A DNA stretch of 64,000 nt from Maea johnstoni (GCA_963942565.1 OZ012684.1:95749055-95813054), one strand, 5' to 3'. Numbered from the stretch's first letter, positions 25,601-38,856 are shown. Made by a program: numbers and translations. Notes: generated from the letters alone by a model not told the origin.

Positions 25601-26705
25601 ATTTGCTTACGACTTTTTAGAGACCAAATGCATCTCAAACAGGAAGTGTCCCAACATCATGCCTTACTCTCTTTATTTCCTGTTTCTCCTGCCCAGGAAA
25701 TACTCTAGAATAACGCCAAGGCTCAGGGATCTGTCCACACGTCAGCCTATACACTCTTGGCAGTCATGTTCTCGTCCTTTGGCTTAATTAGCACCACATT
25801 TCAGTGCTGCCATCTATTCGCAGCTAGCAGAAGTGCTACCACCTCGTATCTCACTGCCAAACTCTGGACTGTCCATGGTCTTATGGGGTTAAGTTGTGAA
25901 TATCCAGTCGTTTAAAATGTTTCAAAGCCTACACCCTCATCCTCATAATAGAACCAACTGTGACTGTCTAGGCCATCGGTGAGCAGAGCATTTAAGGTAC
26001 CACTTACGGTATCTCCAAACCTCACATAGGCTTGCACACAGAAAAGAAAGATTTTGGCTTTTAATTTTCTTGATATTGAATTTCGCCAAATCGAGGGCGC
26101 TTTAAAGTAGCACTTTGGGCATCAAGTCTTATCGGATTTGCTTGAAACGTTGGATCTAAATAGCTAATAGTATTACAAATATAAATAGTTAGATTATGCA
26201 ATCTATAAGTTTAGAAATATGCCTTTTTCTCATTTTCAATGAAAAATCGGAAAGAAATGGTCATGCAATTTGAACACAGCAAAAAGTAGAGAAAGTGCGA
26301 TAGTTTTCCCTCTGTTTTGATATTTTCTCCAGATCAAAGGAATTTGATGGTTGGCAAGTGTGGATAGCATCTCTGTTTGATAACACTATGCATGTTTTTA
26401 ATGTGTTTACCCAAAATATTTACAACCTGCAAGGAGCTTACATTTATGATTCTCAATGTTTTCTCAATTAAAAGACCTTTCAGGCAATATATACTTTATA
26501 TAGGCCAAGAAGTCAAATTAAAGCAGGGTAGAGGAAAAACCAGGCCCAAAAAATGATCCCCGTAAGCTACGTTAAAAGTATTATAAAAATAATAAATTAA
26601 TAAAATAAAACAAAATAAAATGATATAAAGCAACGAAAAATCAAAGTGGGAAGCATGGCCATGTATGTTATAAGATAAACATTTAAAAAAAAGTAAAAGA
26701 GAGCA

Positions 26706-26823
26706 GCCTACAACACACAGTATTCCCAGGCGGTCACCCATCCAAGTACTAACTGCGCTCGATGTTGCTTAACTTCGGTGATCGGACGAGAACCGGTGCA
26801 TTCAACATGATATGGTCGTAGGC
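26706..26823 (-). rRNA. 5S: 5S rRNA gene 23 (consensus)
   Basis: Full-length consensus copy. The B-like spacer 26824-27926 has private changes GGTCCTATGG near 27098 and CAAATTATTAAAACC near 27633. Confidence 0.98.
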
Positions 26824-27926
26824 ATTTGCTTACGACTTTTTAGAGACCAAATGCATCTCAAACAGGAAGTGTCCCAACATCATGCCTTACTCTCTTTATT
26901 TCCTGTTTCTCCTGCCCAGGAAATACTCTAGAATAACGCCAAGGCTCAGGGATCTGTCCACACGTCAGCCTATACACTCTTGGCAGTCATGTTCTCGTCC
27001 TTTGGCTTAGCACCACATTTCAGTGCTGCCATCTATTCGCAGCTAGCAGAAGTGCTACCACCTCGTATCTCACTGCCAAACTCTGGACTGTCCATGGTCC
27101 TATGGGGTTAAGTTGTGAATATCCAGTCGTTTAAAATGTTTCAAAGCCTACACCCTCATCCTCATAATAGAACCAACTGTGACTGTCTAGGCCATCGGTG
27201 AGCAGAGCATTTAAGGTACCACTTACGGTATCTCCAAACCTCACATAGGCTTGCACACAGAAAAGAAAGATTTTGGCTTTTAATTTTCTCGATATTGAAT
27301 TTCACCAAATCGAGGGCGCTTTAAAGTAGCACTTTGGGCATCAAGTCTTATCGGATTTGCTTGAAACGTTGGATCTAAATAGCTAATAGTATTACAAATA
27401 TAAATAGTTAGATTATGCAATCTAGAAGTTTAGAAATATGCCTTTTTCTCATTTTCAATGAAAAATCGGAAAGAAATGGTCATGCAATTTGAACACAGCA
27501 AAAAGTAGAGAAAGTGCGATAGTTTTCCCTCTGTTTTGATATTTTCTCCAGATCAATGGAATTTGATGGTCGGCAAGTGTGGATAGCATCTCTGTTTGAT
27601 AACACTATGCATGTTTTTAATGTGTTAACCCCAAATTATTAAAACCTGCAAGGAGCTTACATTTATGATTCTCAATGTTTTCTCAATTAAAAGACCTTTC
27701 AGGCAATATATACTTTATATAGGCCAAGAAGTCAAATAAAAGCAGGGTAGAGGAAAAACCAGGCCCAAAAAATTATCCCCGTAAGCTACGTTAAAAGTAT
27801 TATAAAAATAATAAATTAATAAAATAAAACAAAATAAAATGATATAAAGCAACGAAAAATCAAAGTGGGAAGCATGGTCATGTATGTTATAAGATAAACA
27901 TTAAAAAAAAATTTAAAAAGAGAGCA

Positions 27927-28044
27927 GCGTACAACACAGAGTATTCCCAGGAGGTCACCCATCCAAGTACTAACTGCGCTCGATGTTGCTTAACTTCGGT
28001 GATCGGACGAGAACCGGTGCATTCAACATGATATGGTCGTAGGC
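27927..28044 (-). rRNA. 5S: 5S rRNA gene 24 (divergent: G93T, G106C, G116C)
   Basis: Three private changes, all in the 3' third: G93T inside box C, G106C in the lower 3' arm and G116C in helix I. No other copy has any of them. It looks like a decaying copy, or one with residual sequence errors. Spacer 28045-29145 matches the gene 18 spacer. Confidence 0.92.
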
Positions 28045-29145
28045 ATTTGCTTACGACTTTTTAGAGACCAAATGCATCTCAAACAGGAAGTGTCCCAACA
28101 TCATGCCTTACTCTCTTTATTTCCTGTTTCTCCTGCCCAGGAAATACTCTAGAATAACGCCAAGGCTCAGGGATCTGTCCACACGTCAGCCTATACACTC
28201 TTGGCAGTCATGTTCTCGTCCTTTGGCTTAGCACCACATTTCAGTGCTGCCATCTATTCGCAGCTAGCAGAAGTGCTACCACCTCGTATCTCGCTGCCAA
28301 ACTCTGGACTGTCCATGGTCTTATGGGGTTAAGTTGTGAATATCTAGTCGTTTAAAATGTTTCAAAGCCTACACCCTCATCCTCATAATGGAACCAACTG
28401 TGACTGTCTAGGCCATCGGTGAGCAGAGCATTTAAGGTACCACTTACGGTATCTCCAAACCTCACATAGGCTTGCACACAGAAAAGAAAGATTTTGGCTT
28501 TTAATTTTCTCGATATTGAATTTCACCAAATCGAGGGCGCTTTAAAGTAGCACTTTGGGCATCAAGTCTTATCGGATTTGCTTGAAACGTTGGATCTAAA
28601 TAGCTAATAGTATTACAAATATAAATAGTTAGATTATGCAATCTAGAAGTTTAGAAATATACCTTTTTCTCATTTTCAATGAAAAATCGGAAAGAAATGG
28701 TCATGCAATTTGAACACAGCAAAAAGTAGAGAAAGTGCGATAGTTTTCCCTCTGTTTTGATATTTTCTCCAGATCAATGGAATTTGATTGTCGGCAAGTG
28801 TGGATAGCATCTCTGTTTGATAACATTATGCATGTTTTAATGTGTTTACCCCAAATATTTACAACCTGCAAGGAGCTTACATTTATGATTCTCAATGTTT
28901 TCTCAATTAAAAGACCTTTCAGGCAATATATACTTTATATAGGCCAAGAAGTCAAATTAAAGCAGGGTAGAGGAAAAACCAGGCCCAAAAAATTATCCCC
29001 GTAAGCTACGTTAAAAGTATTATAAAAATAATAAATTAATAAAATAAAACAAAATAAAATGATATAAAGCAACGAAAAATCAAAGTGGGAAGCATGGCCA
29101 TGTATGTTATAAGATAAACATTTAAAAAAAAAGTAAAAGAGAGCA

Positions 29146-29263
29146 TCCTACAACACACAGTATTCCCAGGCGGTCACCCATCCAAGTACTAACTGCGCTC
29201 GATCTTGCTTAACTTCGGTGATCGGACGAGAACCGGTGCATTCAACATGATATGGTCGTAGGC
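29146..29263 (-). rRNA. 5S: 5S rRNA gene 25 (variant C60G, C118A)
   Basis: C60G opposes G18, giving a G-G mismatch in helix II; C118A unpairs the helix I terminus. Related to gene 19, 7,239 bp away, but without G18A. Spacer 29264-30364 is of the gene 18 type. Confidence 0.94.
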
Positions 29264-30364
29264 ATTTGCTTACGACTTTTTAGAGACCAAATGCATCTCA
29301 AACAGGAAGTGTCCCAACATCATGCCTTACTCTCTTTATTTCCTGTTTCTCCTGCCCAGGAAATACTCTAGAATAACGCCAAGGCTCAGGGATCTGTCCA
29401 CACGTCAGCCTATACACTCTTGGCAGTCATGTTCTCGTCCTTTGGCTTAGCACCACATTTCAGTGCTGCCATCTATTCGCAGCTAGCAGAAGTGCTACCA
29501 CCTCGTATCTCGCTGCCAAACTCTGGACTGTCCATGGTCTTATGGGGTTAAGTTGTGAATATCCAGTCGTTTAAAATGTTTCAAAGCCTACACCCTCATC
29601 CTCATAATGGAACCAACTGTGACTGTCTAGGCCATCGGTGAGCAGAGCATTTAAGGTACCACTTACGGTATCTCCAAACCTCACATAGGCTTGCACACAG
29701 AAAAGAAAGATTTTGGCTTTTAATTTTCTCGATATTGAATTTCACCAAATCGAGGGCGCTTTAAAGTAGCACTTTGGGCATCAAGTCTTATCGGATTTGC
29801 TTGAAACGTTGGATCTAAATAGCTAATAGTATTACAAATATAAATAGTTAGATTATGCAATCTAGAAGTTTAGAAATATACCTTTTTCTCATTTTCAATG
29901 AAAAATCGGAAAGAAATGGTCATGCAATTTGAACACAGCAAAAAGTAGAGAAAGTGCGATAGTTTTCCCTCTGTTTTGATATTTTCTCCAGATCAATGGA
30001 ATTTGATTGTCGGCAAGTGTGGATAGCATCTCTGTTTGATAACATTATGCATGTTTTAATGTGTTTACCCCAAATATTTACAACCTGCAAGGAGCTTACA
30101 TTTATGATTCTCAATGTTTTCTCAATTAAAAGACCTTTCAGGCAATATATACTTTATATAGGCCAAGAAGTCAAATTAAAGCAGGGTAGAGGAAAAACCA
30201 GGCCCAAAAAATTATCCCCGTAAGCTACGTTAAAAGTATTATAAAAATAATAAATTAATAAAATAAAACAAAATAAAATGATATAAAGCAACGAAAAATC
30301 AAAGTGGGAAGCATGGCCATGTATGTTATAAGATAAACATTTAAAAAAAAAGTAAAAGAGAGCA

Positions 30365-30482
30365 TCCTACAACACACAGTATTCCCAGGCGGTCATCCAT
30401 CCAAGTACTAACTGCGCTCGATCTTGCTTAACTTCGGTGATCGGACGAGAACCGGTGCATTCAACATGATATGGTCGTAGGC
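30365..30482 (-). rRNA. 5S: 5S rRNA gene 26 (variant C60G, G87A, C118A)
   Basis: Shares C60G and C118A with gene 25, one unit away, and adds private G87A in box C. Spacer 30483-31585 is A-like with ATCTATAAG and GAATTGGTC, plus GACTTTCTAGG near 30842. Confidence 0.93.
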
Positions 30483-31585
30483 ATTTGCTTACGACTTTTT
30501 AGAGACCAAATGCATCTCAAACAGGAAGTGTCCCAACATCATGCCTTACTCTCTTTATTTCCTGTTTCTCCTGCCCAGGAAATACTCTAGAATAACGCCA
30601 AGGCTCAGGGATCTGTCCACACGTCAGCCTATACACTCTTGGCAGTCATGTTCTCGTCCTTTGGCTTAGCACCACATTTCAGTGCTGCCATCTATTCGCA
30701 GCTAGCAGAAGTGCTACCACCTCGTATCTCGCTGCCAAACTCTGGACTGTCCATGGTCTTATGGGGTTAAGTTGTGAATATCCAGTCGTTTAAAATGTTT
30801 CAAAGCCTACACCCTCATCCTCATAATAGAACCAACTGTGACTTTCTAGGCCATCGGTGAGCAGAGCATTTAAGGTACCACTTACGGTATCTCCAAACCT
30901 CACATAGGCTTCCACACAGAAAAGAAAGATTTTGGCTTTTAATTTTCTTGATATTGAATTTCGCCAAATCGAGGGCGCTTTAAAGTAGCACTTTGGGCAT
31001 CAAGTCTTATCGGATTTGCTTGAAACGTTGGATCTAAATAGCTAATAGTATTACAAATATAAATAGTTAGATTATGCAATCTATAAGTTTAGAAATATGC
31101 CTTTTTCTCATTTTCAATGAAAAATCGGAAAGAATTGGTCATGCAATTTGAACACAGCAAAAAGTAGAGAAAGTGCGATAGTTTTCCCTCTGTTTTGATA
31201 TTTTCTCCAGATCAAAGGAATTTGATGGTTGGCAAGTGTGGATAGCATCTCTGTTTGATAACACTATGCATGTTTTTAATGTGTTTACCCAAAATATTTA
31301 CAACCTGCAAGGAGCTTACATTTATGATTCTCAATGTTTTCTCAATTAAAAGACCTTTCAGGCAATATATACTTTATATAGGCCAAGAAGTCAAATTAAA
31401 GCAGGGTAGAGGAAAAACCAGGCCCAAAAAATGATCCCCGTAAGCTACGTTAAAAGTATTATAAAAATAATAAATTAATAAAATAAAACAAAATAAAATG
31501 ATATAAAGCAACGAAAAATCAAAGTGGGAAGCATGGCCATGTATGTTATAAGATAAACATTAAAAAAAAAAATAAAAAGAGAGCA

Positions 31586-31703
31586 GCCTACAACACACAG
31601 TATTCCCAGGCGGTCACCCATCCAAGTACTAACTGCGCTCGATCTTGCTTAACTTCGGTGATCGGACGAGAACCGGTGCATTCAACATGATATGGTCGTA
31701 GGC
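31586..31703 (-). rRNA. 5S: 5S rRNA gene 27 (variant C60G)
   Basis: Carries only the helix II change C60G, with the normal 3' end, so it combines features of the gene 26 and consensus lineages. A shortened spacer follows (31704-32722). Confidence 0.95.
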
Positions 31704-32722
31704 ATTTGCTTACGACTTTTTAGAGACCAAATGCATCTCAAACAGGAAGTGTCCCAACATCATGCCTTACTCTCTTTATTTCCTGTTTCTCCTGCCCAGG
31801 AAATACTCTAGAATAACGCCAAGGCTCAGGGATCTGTCCACACGTCAGCCTATACACTCTTGGCAGTCATGTTCTCGTCCTTTGGCTTAATTAGCACCAC
31901 ATTTCAGTGCTGCCATCTATTCGCAGCTAGCAGAAGTGCTACCACCTCGTATCTCACTGCCAAACTCTGGACTGTCCATGGTCTTATGGGGTTAAGTTGT
32001 GAATATCCAGTCGTTTAAAATGTTTCAAAGCCTACACCCTCATCCTCATAATAGAACCAACTGTGACTGTCTAGGCCATCGGTGAGCAGAGCATTTAAGG
32101 TACCACTTACGGTATCTCCAAACCTCACATAGGCTTGCACACAGAAAAGAAAGATTTTGGCTTTTAATTTTCTCGATATTGAATTTCACCAAATCGAGGG
32201 CGCTTTAAAGTAGCACTTTGGGCATCAAGTCTTATCGGATTTGCTTGAAACGTTGGATCTAAATAGCTAATAGTATTACAAATATAAATAGTTAGATCAT
32301 GCAATCTAGAAGTTTAGAAATATGCCTTTTTCTCATTTTCAATGAAAAATCGGAAAGAAATGGTCATGCAATTTGAACACAGTAAAAAGTAGAGAAAGTG
32401 CGATAGTTTTCCCTCTGTTTTGATATTTTCTCCAGATCAATGGAATTTGATGGTCGGCAAGTGTGGATAGCATCTCTGTTTGATAACACTATGCATGTTT
32501 TTAATGTGTTAACCCCAAATATTTACAACCTGCAAGGAGCTTACATTTATGATTCTCAATGTTTTCTCAATTAAAAGACCTTTCAGGCAATATATACTTT
32601 ATATAGGCCAAGAAGTCAAATAAAAGCAGGGTAGAGGAAAAACCAGGCCCAAAAAAGAAGCATGGGAAGCATGGCCATGTATGTTATAAGATAAACATTT
32701 AAAAAAAAAGTAAAAGAGAGCA
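31704..32722 (-). repeat. Shortened 5S spacer, copy 2
   Basis: Same deletion and GAAGCAT filler, near 32656. Unit length 1,137 bp, flanked by gene 27 and the T88C/C118A gene 28. Confidence 0.92.
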
Positions 32723-32840
32723 TCCTACAACACACAGTATTCCCAGGCGGTCGCCCATCCAAGTACTAACTGCGCTCGATGTTGCTTAACTTCGGTGATC
32801 GGACGAGAACCGGTGCATTCAACATGATATGGTCGTAGGC
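32723..32840 (-). rRNA. 5S: 5S rRNA gene 28 (variant T88C, C118A)
   Basis: T88C lies in box C and C118A at the helix I end, as in genes 21, 33 and 39. Spacer 32841-33943 is largely B-like, with GCGGTTTAAAG replacing GCGCTTTAAAG. Confidence 0.95.
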
Positions 32841-33943
32841 ATTTGCTTACGACTTTTTAGAGACCAAATGCATCTCAAACAGGAAGTGTCCCAACATCAT
32901 GCCTTACTCTCTTTATTTCCTGTTTCTCCTGCCCAGTAAATACTCTAGAATAACGCCAAGGCTCAGGGATCTGTCCACACGTCAGCCTATACACTCTTGG
33001 CAGTCATGTTCTCGTCCTTTGGCTTAGCACCACATTTCAGTGCTGCCATCTATTCGCAGCTAGCAGAAGTGCTACCACCTCGTATCTCGCTGCCAAACTC
33101 TGGACTGTCCATGGTCTTATGGGGTTAAGTTGTGAATATCCAGTCGTTTAAAATGTTTCAAAGCCTACACCCTCATCCTCATAATAGAACCAACTGTGAC
33201 TGTCTAGGCCATCGGTGAGCAGAGCATTTAAGGTACCACTTACGGTATCTCCAAACCTCACATAGGCTTGCACACAGAAAAGAAAGATTTTGGCTTTTAA
33301 TTTTCTCGATATTGAATTTCACCAAATCGAGGGCGGTTTAAAGTAGCACTTTGGGCATCAAGTCTTATCGGATTTGCTTGAAACGTTGGATCTAAATAGC
33401 TAATAGTATTACAAATATAAATAGTTAGATCATGCAATCTAGAAGTTTAGAAATATGCCTTTTTCTCATTTTCAATGAAAAATCGGAAAGAAATGGTCAT
33501 GCAATTTGAACACAGTAAAAAGTAGAGAAAGTGCGATAGTTTTCCCTCTGTTTTGATATTTTCTCCAGATCAATGGAATTTGATGGTCGGCAAGTGTGGA
33601 TAGCATCTCTGTTTGATAACACTATGCATGTTTTTAATGTGTTAACCCCAAATATTTACAACCTGCAAGGAGCTTACATTTATGATTCTCAATGTTTTCT
33701 CAATTAAAAGACCTTTCAGGCAATATATACTTTATATAGGCCAAGAAGTCAAATAAAAGCAGGGTAGAGGAAAAACCAGGCCCAAAAAATGATCCCCGTA
33801 AGCTACGTTAAAAGTATTATAAAAATAATAAATTAATAAAATAAAACAAAATAAAATGATATAAAGCAACGAAAAATCAAAGTGGGAAGCATGGCCATGT
33901 ATGTTATAAGATAAACATTAAAAAAAAAATTAAAAAGAGAGCA

Positions 33944-34061
33944 GCCTACAACACACAGTATTCCCAGGCGGTCACCCATCCAAGTACTAACTGCGCTCGA
34001 TGTTGCTTAACTTCGGTGATCGGACGAGAACCGGTGCATTCAACATGATATGGTCGTAGTC
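33944..34061 (-). rRNA. 5S: 5S rRNA gene 29 (variant C2A)
   Basis: C2A breaks the second pair of helix I. The change recurs at genes 35 and 41, each 7,239 bp further on, and marks the higher-order repeat. Spacer 34062-35164 has GCTTCAAACG, CTCAATTGAAAG and AATAGTAAATT. Confidence 0.95.
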
Positions 34062-35164
34062 ATTTGCTTACGACTTTTTAGAGACCAAATGCATCTCAAA
34101 CAGGAAGTGTCCCAACATCATGCCTTACTCTCTTTATTTCCTGTTTCTCCTGCCCAGGAAATACTCTAGAATAACGCCAAGGCTCAGGGATCTGTCCACA
34201 CGTCAGCCTATACACTCTTGGCAGTCATGTTCTCGTCCTTTGGCTTAGCACCACATTTCAGTGCTGCCATCTATTCGCAGCTAGCAGAAGTGCTACCACC
34301 TCGTATCTCTCTGCCAAACTCTGGACTGTCCATGGTCTTATGGGGTTAAGTTGTGAATATCCAGTCGTTTAAAATGTTTCAAAGCCTACACCCTCATCCT
34401 CATAATAGAACCAACTGTGACTGTCTAGGCCATCGGTGAGCAGAGCATTTAAGGTACCACTTACGGTATCTCCAAACCTCACATAGGCTTGCACACAGAA
34501 AAGAAAGATTTTGGCTTTTAATTTTCTTGATATTGAATTTCGCCAAATCGAGGGCGCTTTAAAGTAGCACTTTGGGCATCAAGTCTTATCGGATTTGCTT
34601 CAAACGTTGGATCTAAATAGCTAATAGTATTACAAATATAAATAGTTAGATTATGCAATCTAGAAGTTTAGAAATATGCCTTTTTCTCATTTTCAATGAA
34701 AAATCGGAAAGAAATGGTCATGCAATTTGAACACAGCAAAAAGTAGAGAAAGTGCGATAGTTTTCCCTCTGTTTTGATATTTTCTCCAGATCAATGGAAT
34801 TTGATGGTCGGCAAGTGTGGATAGCATCTCTGTTTGATAACACTATGCATGTTTTTAATGTGTTTACCCCAAATATTTACAACCTGCAAGGAGCTTACAT
34901 TTATGATTCTCAATGTTTTCTCAATTGAAAGACCTTTCAGGCAATATATACTTTATATAGGCCAAGAAGTCAAATTAAAGCAGGGTAGAGGAAAAACCAG
35001 GCCCAAAAAATGATCCCCGTAAGCTACGTTAAAAGTATTATAAAAATAGTAAATTAATAAAATAAAACAAAATAAAATGATATAAAGCAACGAAAAATCA
35101 AAGTGGGAAGCATGGTCATGTATGTTATAAGATAAACATTAAAAAAAAATTTAAAAAGAGAGCA

Positions 35165-35282
35165 GCCTACAACACACAGTATTCCCAGGCGGTCACCCAT
35201 CCAAGTACTAACTGCGCTCGATGTTGCTTAACTTCGGTGATCGGACGAGAACCGGTGCATTCAACATGATATGGTCGTAGGC
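35165..35282 (-). rRNA. 5S: 5S rRNA gene 30 (consensus)
   Basis: Full-length consensus copy. The spacer 35283-36383 has CTTATGAGGTTAAG, AAGTTTTATCAG and AAATATACC, all repeated beside gene 36. Confidence 0.98.
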
Positions 35283-36383
35283 ATTTGCTTACGACTTTTT
35301 AGAGACCAAATGCATCTCAAACAGGAAGTGTCCCAACATCATGCCTTACTCTCTTTATTTCCTGTTTCTCCTCCCCAGGAAATACTCTAGAATAACGCCA
35401 AGGCTCAGGGATCTGTCCACACGTCAGCCTATACACTCTTGGCAGTCATGTTCTCGTCCTTTGGCTTAGCACCACATTTCAGTGCTGCCATCTATTCGCA
35501 GCTAGCAGAAGTGCTACCACCTCGTATCTCGCTGCCAAACTCTGGACTGTCCATGGTCTTATGAGGTTAAGTTGTGAATATCTAGTCGTTTAAAATGTTT
35601 CAAAGCCTACACCCTCATCCTCATAATAGAACCAACTGTGACTGTCTAGGCCATCGGTGAGCAGAGCATTTAAGGTACCACTTACGGTATCTCCAAACCT
35701 CACATAGGCTTGCACACAGAAAAGAAAGATTTTGGCTTTTAATTTTCTCGATATTGAATTTCACCAAATCGAGGGCGCTTTAAAGTAGCACTTTGGGCAT
35801 CAAGTTTTATCAGATTTGCTTGAAACGTTGGATCTAAATAGCTAATAGTATTACAAATATAAATAGTTAGATTATGCAATCTAGAAGTTTAGAAATATAC
35901 CTTTTTCTCATTTTCAATGAAAAATCGGAAAGAAATGGTCATGCAATTTGAACACAGCAAAAAGTAGAGAAAGTGCGATAGTTTTCCCTCTGTTTTGATA
36001 TTTTCTCCAGATCAATGGAATTTGATGGTCGGCAAGTGTGGATAGCATCTCTGTTTGATAACATTATGCATGTTTTAATGTGTTAACCCCAAATATTTAC
36101 AACCTGCAAGGAGCTTACATTTATGATTCTCAATGTTTTCTCAATTAAAAGACCTTTCAGGCAATATATACTTTATATAGGCCAAGAAGTCAAATAAAAG
36201 CAGGGTAGAGGAAAAACCAGGCCCAAAAAATGATCCCCGTAAGCTACGTTAAAAGTATTATAAAAATAATAAATTAATAAAATAAAACAAAATAAAATGA
36301 TATAAAGCAACGAAAAATCAAAGTGGGAAGCATGGCCATGTATGTTATAAGATAAACATTAAAAAAAAAATAAAAAGAGAGCA

Positions 36384-36501
36384 GCCTACAACACACAGTA
36401 TTCCCAGGCGGTCACCCATCCAAGTACTAACTGCGCTCGATGTTGCTTAACTTCGGTGATCGGACGAGAACCGGTGCATTCAACATGATATGGTCGTAGG
36501 C
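36384..36501 (-). rRNA. 5S: 5S rRNA gene 31 (consensus)
   Basis: Full-length consensus copy. A-like spacer 36502-37601 with GGCTTCCACACAG, GAATTGGTC and one A fewer in CCCAAAAATGATCC. Its counterpart is beside gene 37. Confidence 0.98.
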
Positions 36502-37601
36502 ATTTGCTTACGACTTTTTAGAGACCAAATGCATCTCAAACAGGAAGTGTCCCAACATCATGCCTTACTCTCTTTATTTCCTGTTTCTCCTGCCCAGGAA
36601 ATACTCTAGAATAACGCCAAGGCTCAGGGATCTGTCCACACGTCAGCCTATACACTCTTGGCAGTCATGTTCTCGTCCTTTGGCTTAGCACCACATTTCA
36701 GTGCTGCCATCTATTCGCAGCTAGCAGAAGTGCTACCACCTCGTATCTCGCTGCCAAACTCTGGACTGTCCATGGTCTTATGGGGTTAAGTTGTGAATAT
36801 CCAGTCGTTTAAAATGTTTCAAAGCCTACACCCTCATCCTCATAATAGAACCAACTGTGACTGTCTAGGCCATCGGTGAGCAGAGCATTTAAGGTACCAC
36901 TTACGGTATCTCCAAACCTCACATAGGCTTCCACACAGAAAAGAAAGATTTTGGCTTTTAATTTTCTTGATATTGAATTTCGCCAAATCGAGGGCGCTTT
37001 AAAGTAGCACTTTGGGCATCAAGTCTTATCGGATTTGCTTGAAACGTTGGATCTAAATAGCTAATAGTATTACAAATATAAATAGTTAGATTATGCAATC
37101 TATAAGTTTAGAAATATGCCTTTTTCTCATTTTCAATGAAAAATCGGAAAGAATTGGTCATGCAATTTGAACACAGCAAAAAGTAGAGAAAGTGCGATAG
37201 TTTTCCCTCTGTTTTGATATTTTCTCCAGATCAAAGGAATTTGATGGTTGGCAAGTGTGGATAGCATCTCTGTTTGATAACACTATGCATGTTTTTAATG
37301 TGTTTACCCAAAATATTTACAACCTGCAAGGAGCTTACATTTATGATTCTCAATGTTTTCTCAATTAAAAGACCTTTCAGGCAATATATACTTTATATAG
37401 GCCAAGAAGTCAAATTAAAGCAGGGTAGAGGAAAAACCAGGCCCAAAAATGATCCCCGTAAGCTACGTTAAAAGTATTATAAAAATAATAAATTAATAAA
37501 ATAAAACAAAATAAAATGATATAAAGCAACGAAAAATCAAAGTGGGAAGCATGGCCATGTATGTTATAAGATAAACATTAAAAAAAAAGTAAAAGAGAGC
37601 A

Positions 37602-37719
37602 GCCTACAACACACAGTATTCCCAGGCGGTCACCCATCCAAGTACTAACTGCGCTCGATGTTGCTTAACTTCGGTGATCGGACGAGAACCGGTGCATTCA
37701 ACATGATATGGTCGTAGGC
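37602..37719 (-). rRNA. 5S: 5S rRNA gene 32 (consensus)
   Basis: Full-length consensus copy. A shortened B-like spacer follows (37720-38738) with CACATTTTAGTGC. Confidence 0.98.
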
Positions 37720-38738
37720 ATTTGCTTACGACTTTTTAGAGACCAAATGCATCTCAAACAGGAAGTGTCCCAACATCATGCCTTACTCTCTTTATTTCCT
37801 GTTTCTCCTGCCCAGGAAATACTCTAGAATAACGCCAAGGCTCAGGGATCTGTCCACACGTCAGCCTATACACTCTTGGCAGTCATGTTCTCGTCCTTTG
37901 GCTTAATTAGCACCACATTTTAGTGCTGCCATCTATTCGCAGCTAGCAGAAGTGCTACCACCTCGTATCTCACTGCCAAACTCTGGACTGTCCATGGTCT
38001 TATGGGGTTAAGTTGTGAATATCCAGTCGTTTAAAATGTTTCAAAGCCTACACCCTCATCCTCATAATAGAACCAACTGTGACTGTCTAGGCCATCGGTG
38101 AGCAGAGCATTTAAGGTACCACTTACGGTATCTCCAAACCTCACATAGGCTTGCACACAGAAAAGAAAGATTTTGGCTTTTAATTTTCTCGATATTGAAT
38201 TTCACCAAATCGAGGGCGGTTTAAAGTAGCACTTTGGGCATCAAGTCTTATCGGATTTGCTTGAAACGTTGGATCTAAATAGCTAATAGTATTACAAATA
38301 TAAATAGTTAGATCATGCAATCTAGAAGTTTAGAAATATGCCTTTTTCTCATTTTCAATGAAAAATCGGAAAGAAATGGTCATGCAATTTGAACACAGTA
38401 AAAAGTAGAGAAAGTGCGATAGTTTTCCCTCTGTTTTGATATTTTCTCCAGATCAATGGAATTTGATGGTCGGCAAGTGTGGATAGCATCTCTGTTTGAT
38501 AACACTATGCATGTTTTTAATGTGTTAACCCCAAATATTTACAACCTGCAAGGAGCTTACATTTATGATTCTCAATGTTTTCTCAATTAAAAGACCTTTC
38601 AGGCAATATATACTTTATATAGGCCAAGAAGTCAAATAAAAGCAGGGTAGAGGAAAAACCAGGCCCAAAAAAGAAGCATGGGAAGCATGGCCATGTATGT
38701 TATAAGATAAACATTTAAAAAAAAAGTAAAAGAGAGCA
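37720..38738 (-). repeat. Shortened 5S spacer, copy 3
   Basis: Same deletion and filler, near 38672, with CACATTTTAGTGC at the proximal end. Part of higher-order repeat copy 1. Confidence 0.92.
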
Positions 38739-38856
38739 TCCTACAACACACAGTATTCCCAGGCGGTCGCCCATCCAAGTACTAACTGCGCTCGATGTTG
38801 CTTAACTTCGGTGATCGGACGAGAACCGGTGCATTCAACATGATATGGTCGTAGGC
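38739..38856 (-). rRNA. 5S: 5S rRNA gene 33 (variant T88C, C118A)
   Basis: Same variant pair as genes 21, 28 and 39. A-like spacer 38857-39957 with ATATAGATAG and ATATTTTTTCCAG, both repeated beside gene 39. Confidence 0.95.

Larger units (their letters stand above)
20806..32722 (-). repeat. Older, partly related higher-order block (genes 18-28)
   Basis: The series 18-21 (GATTGTCGG spacer, GAATTGGTC spacer, shortened spacer, T88C/C118A gene) recurs as 24-28, with one additional unit of the 25/26 type inserted. Spacer 20806-21906 matches 28045-29145 at a distance of 7,239 bp. The two shortened units lie 8,459 bp apart, which equals 7,239 plus one 1,220-bp unit. Confidence 0.8.
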
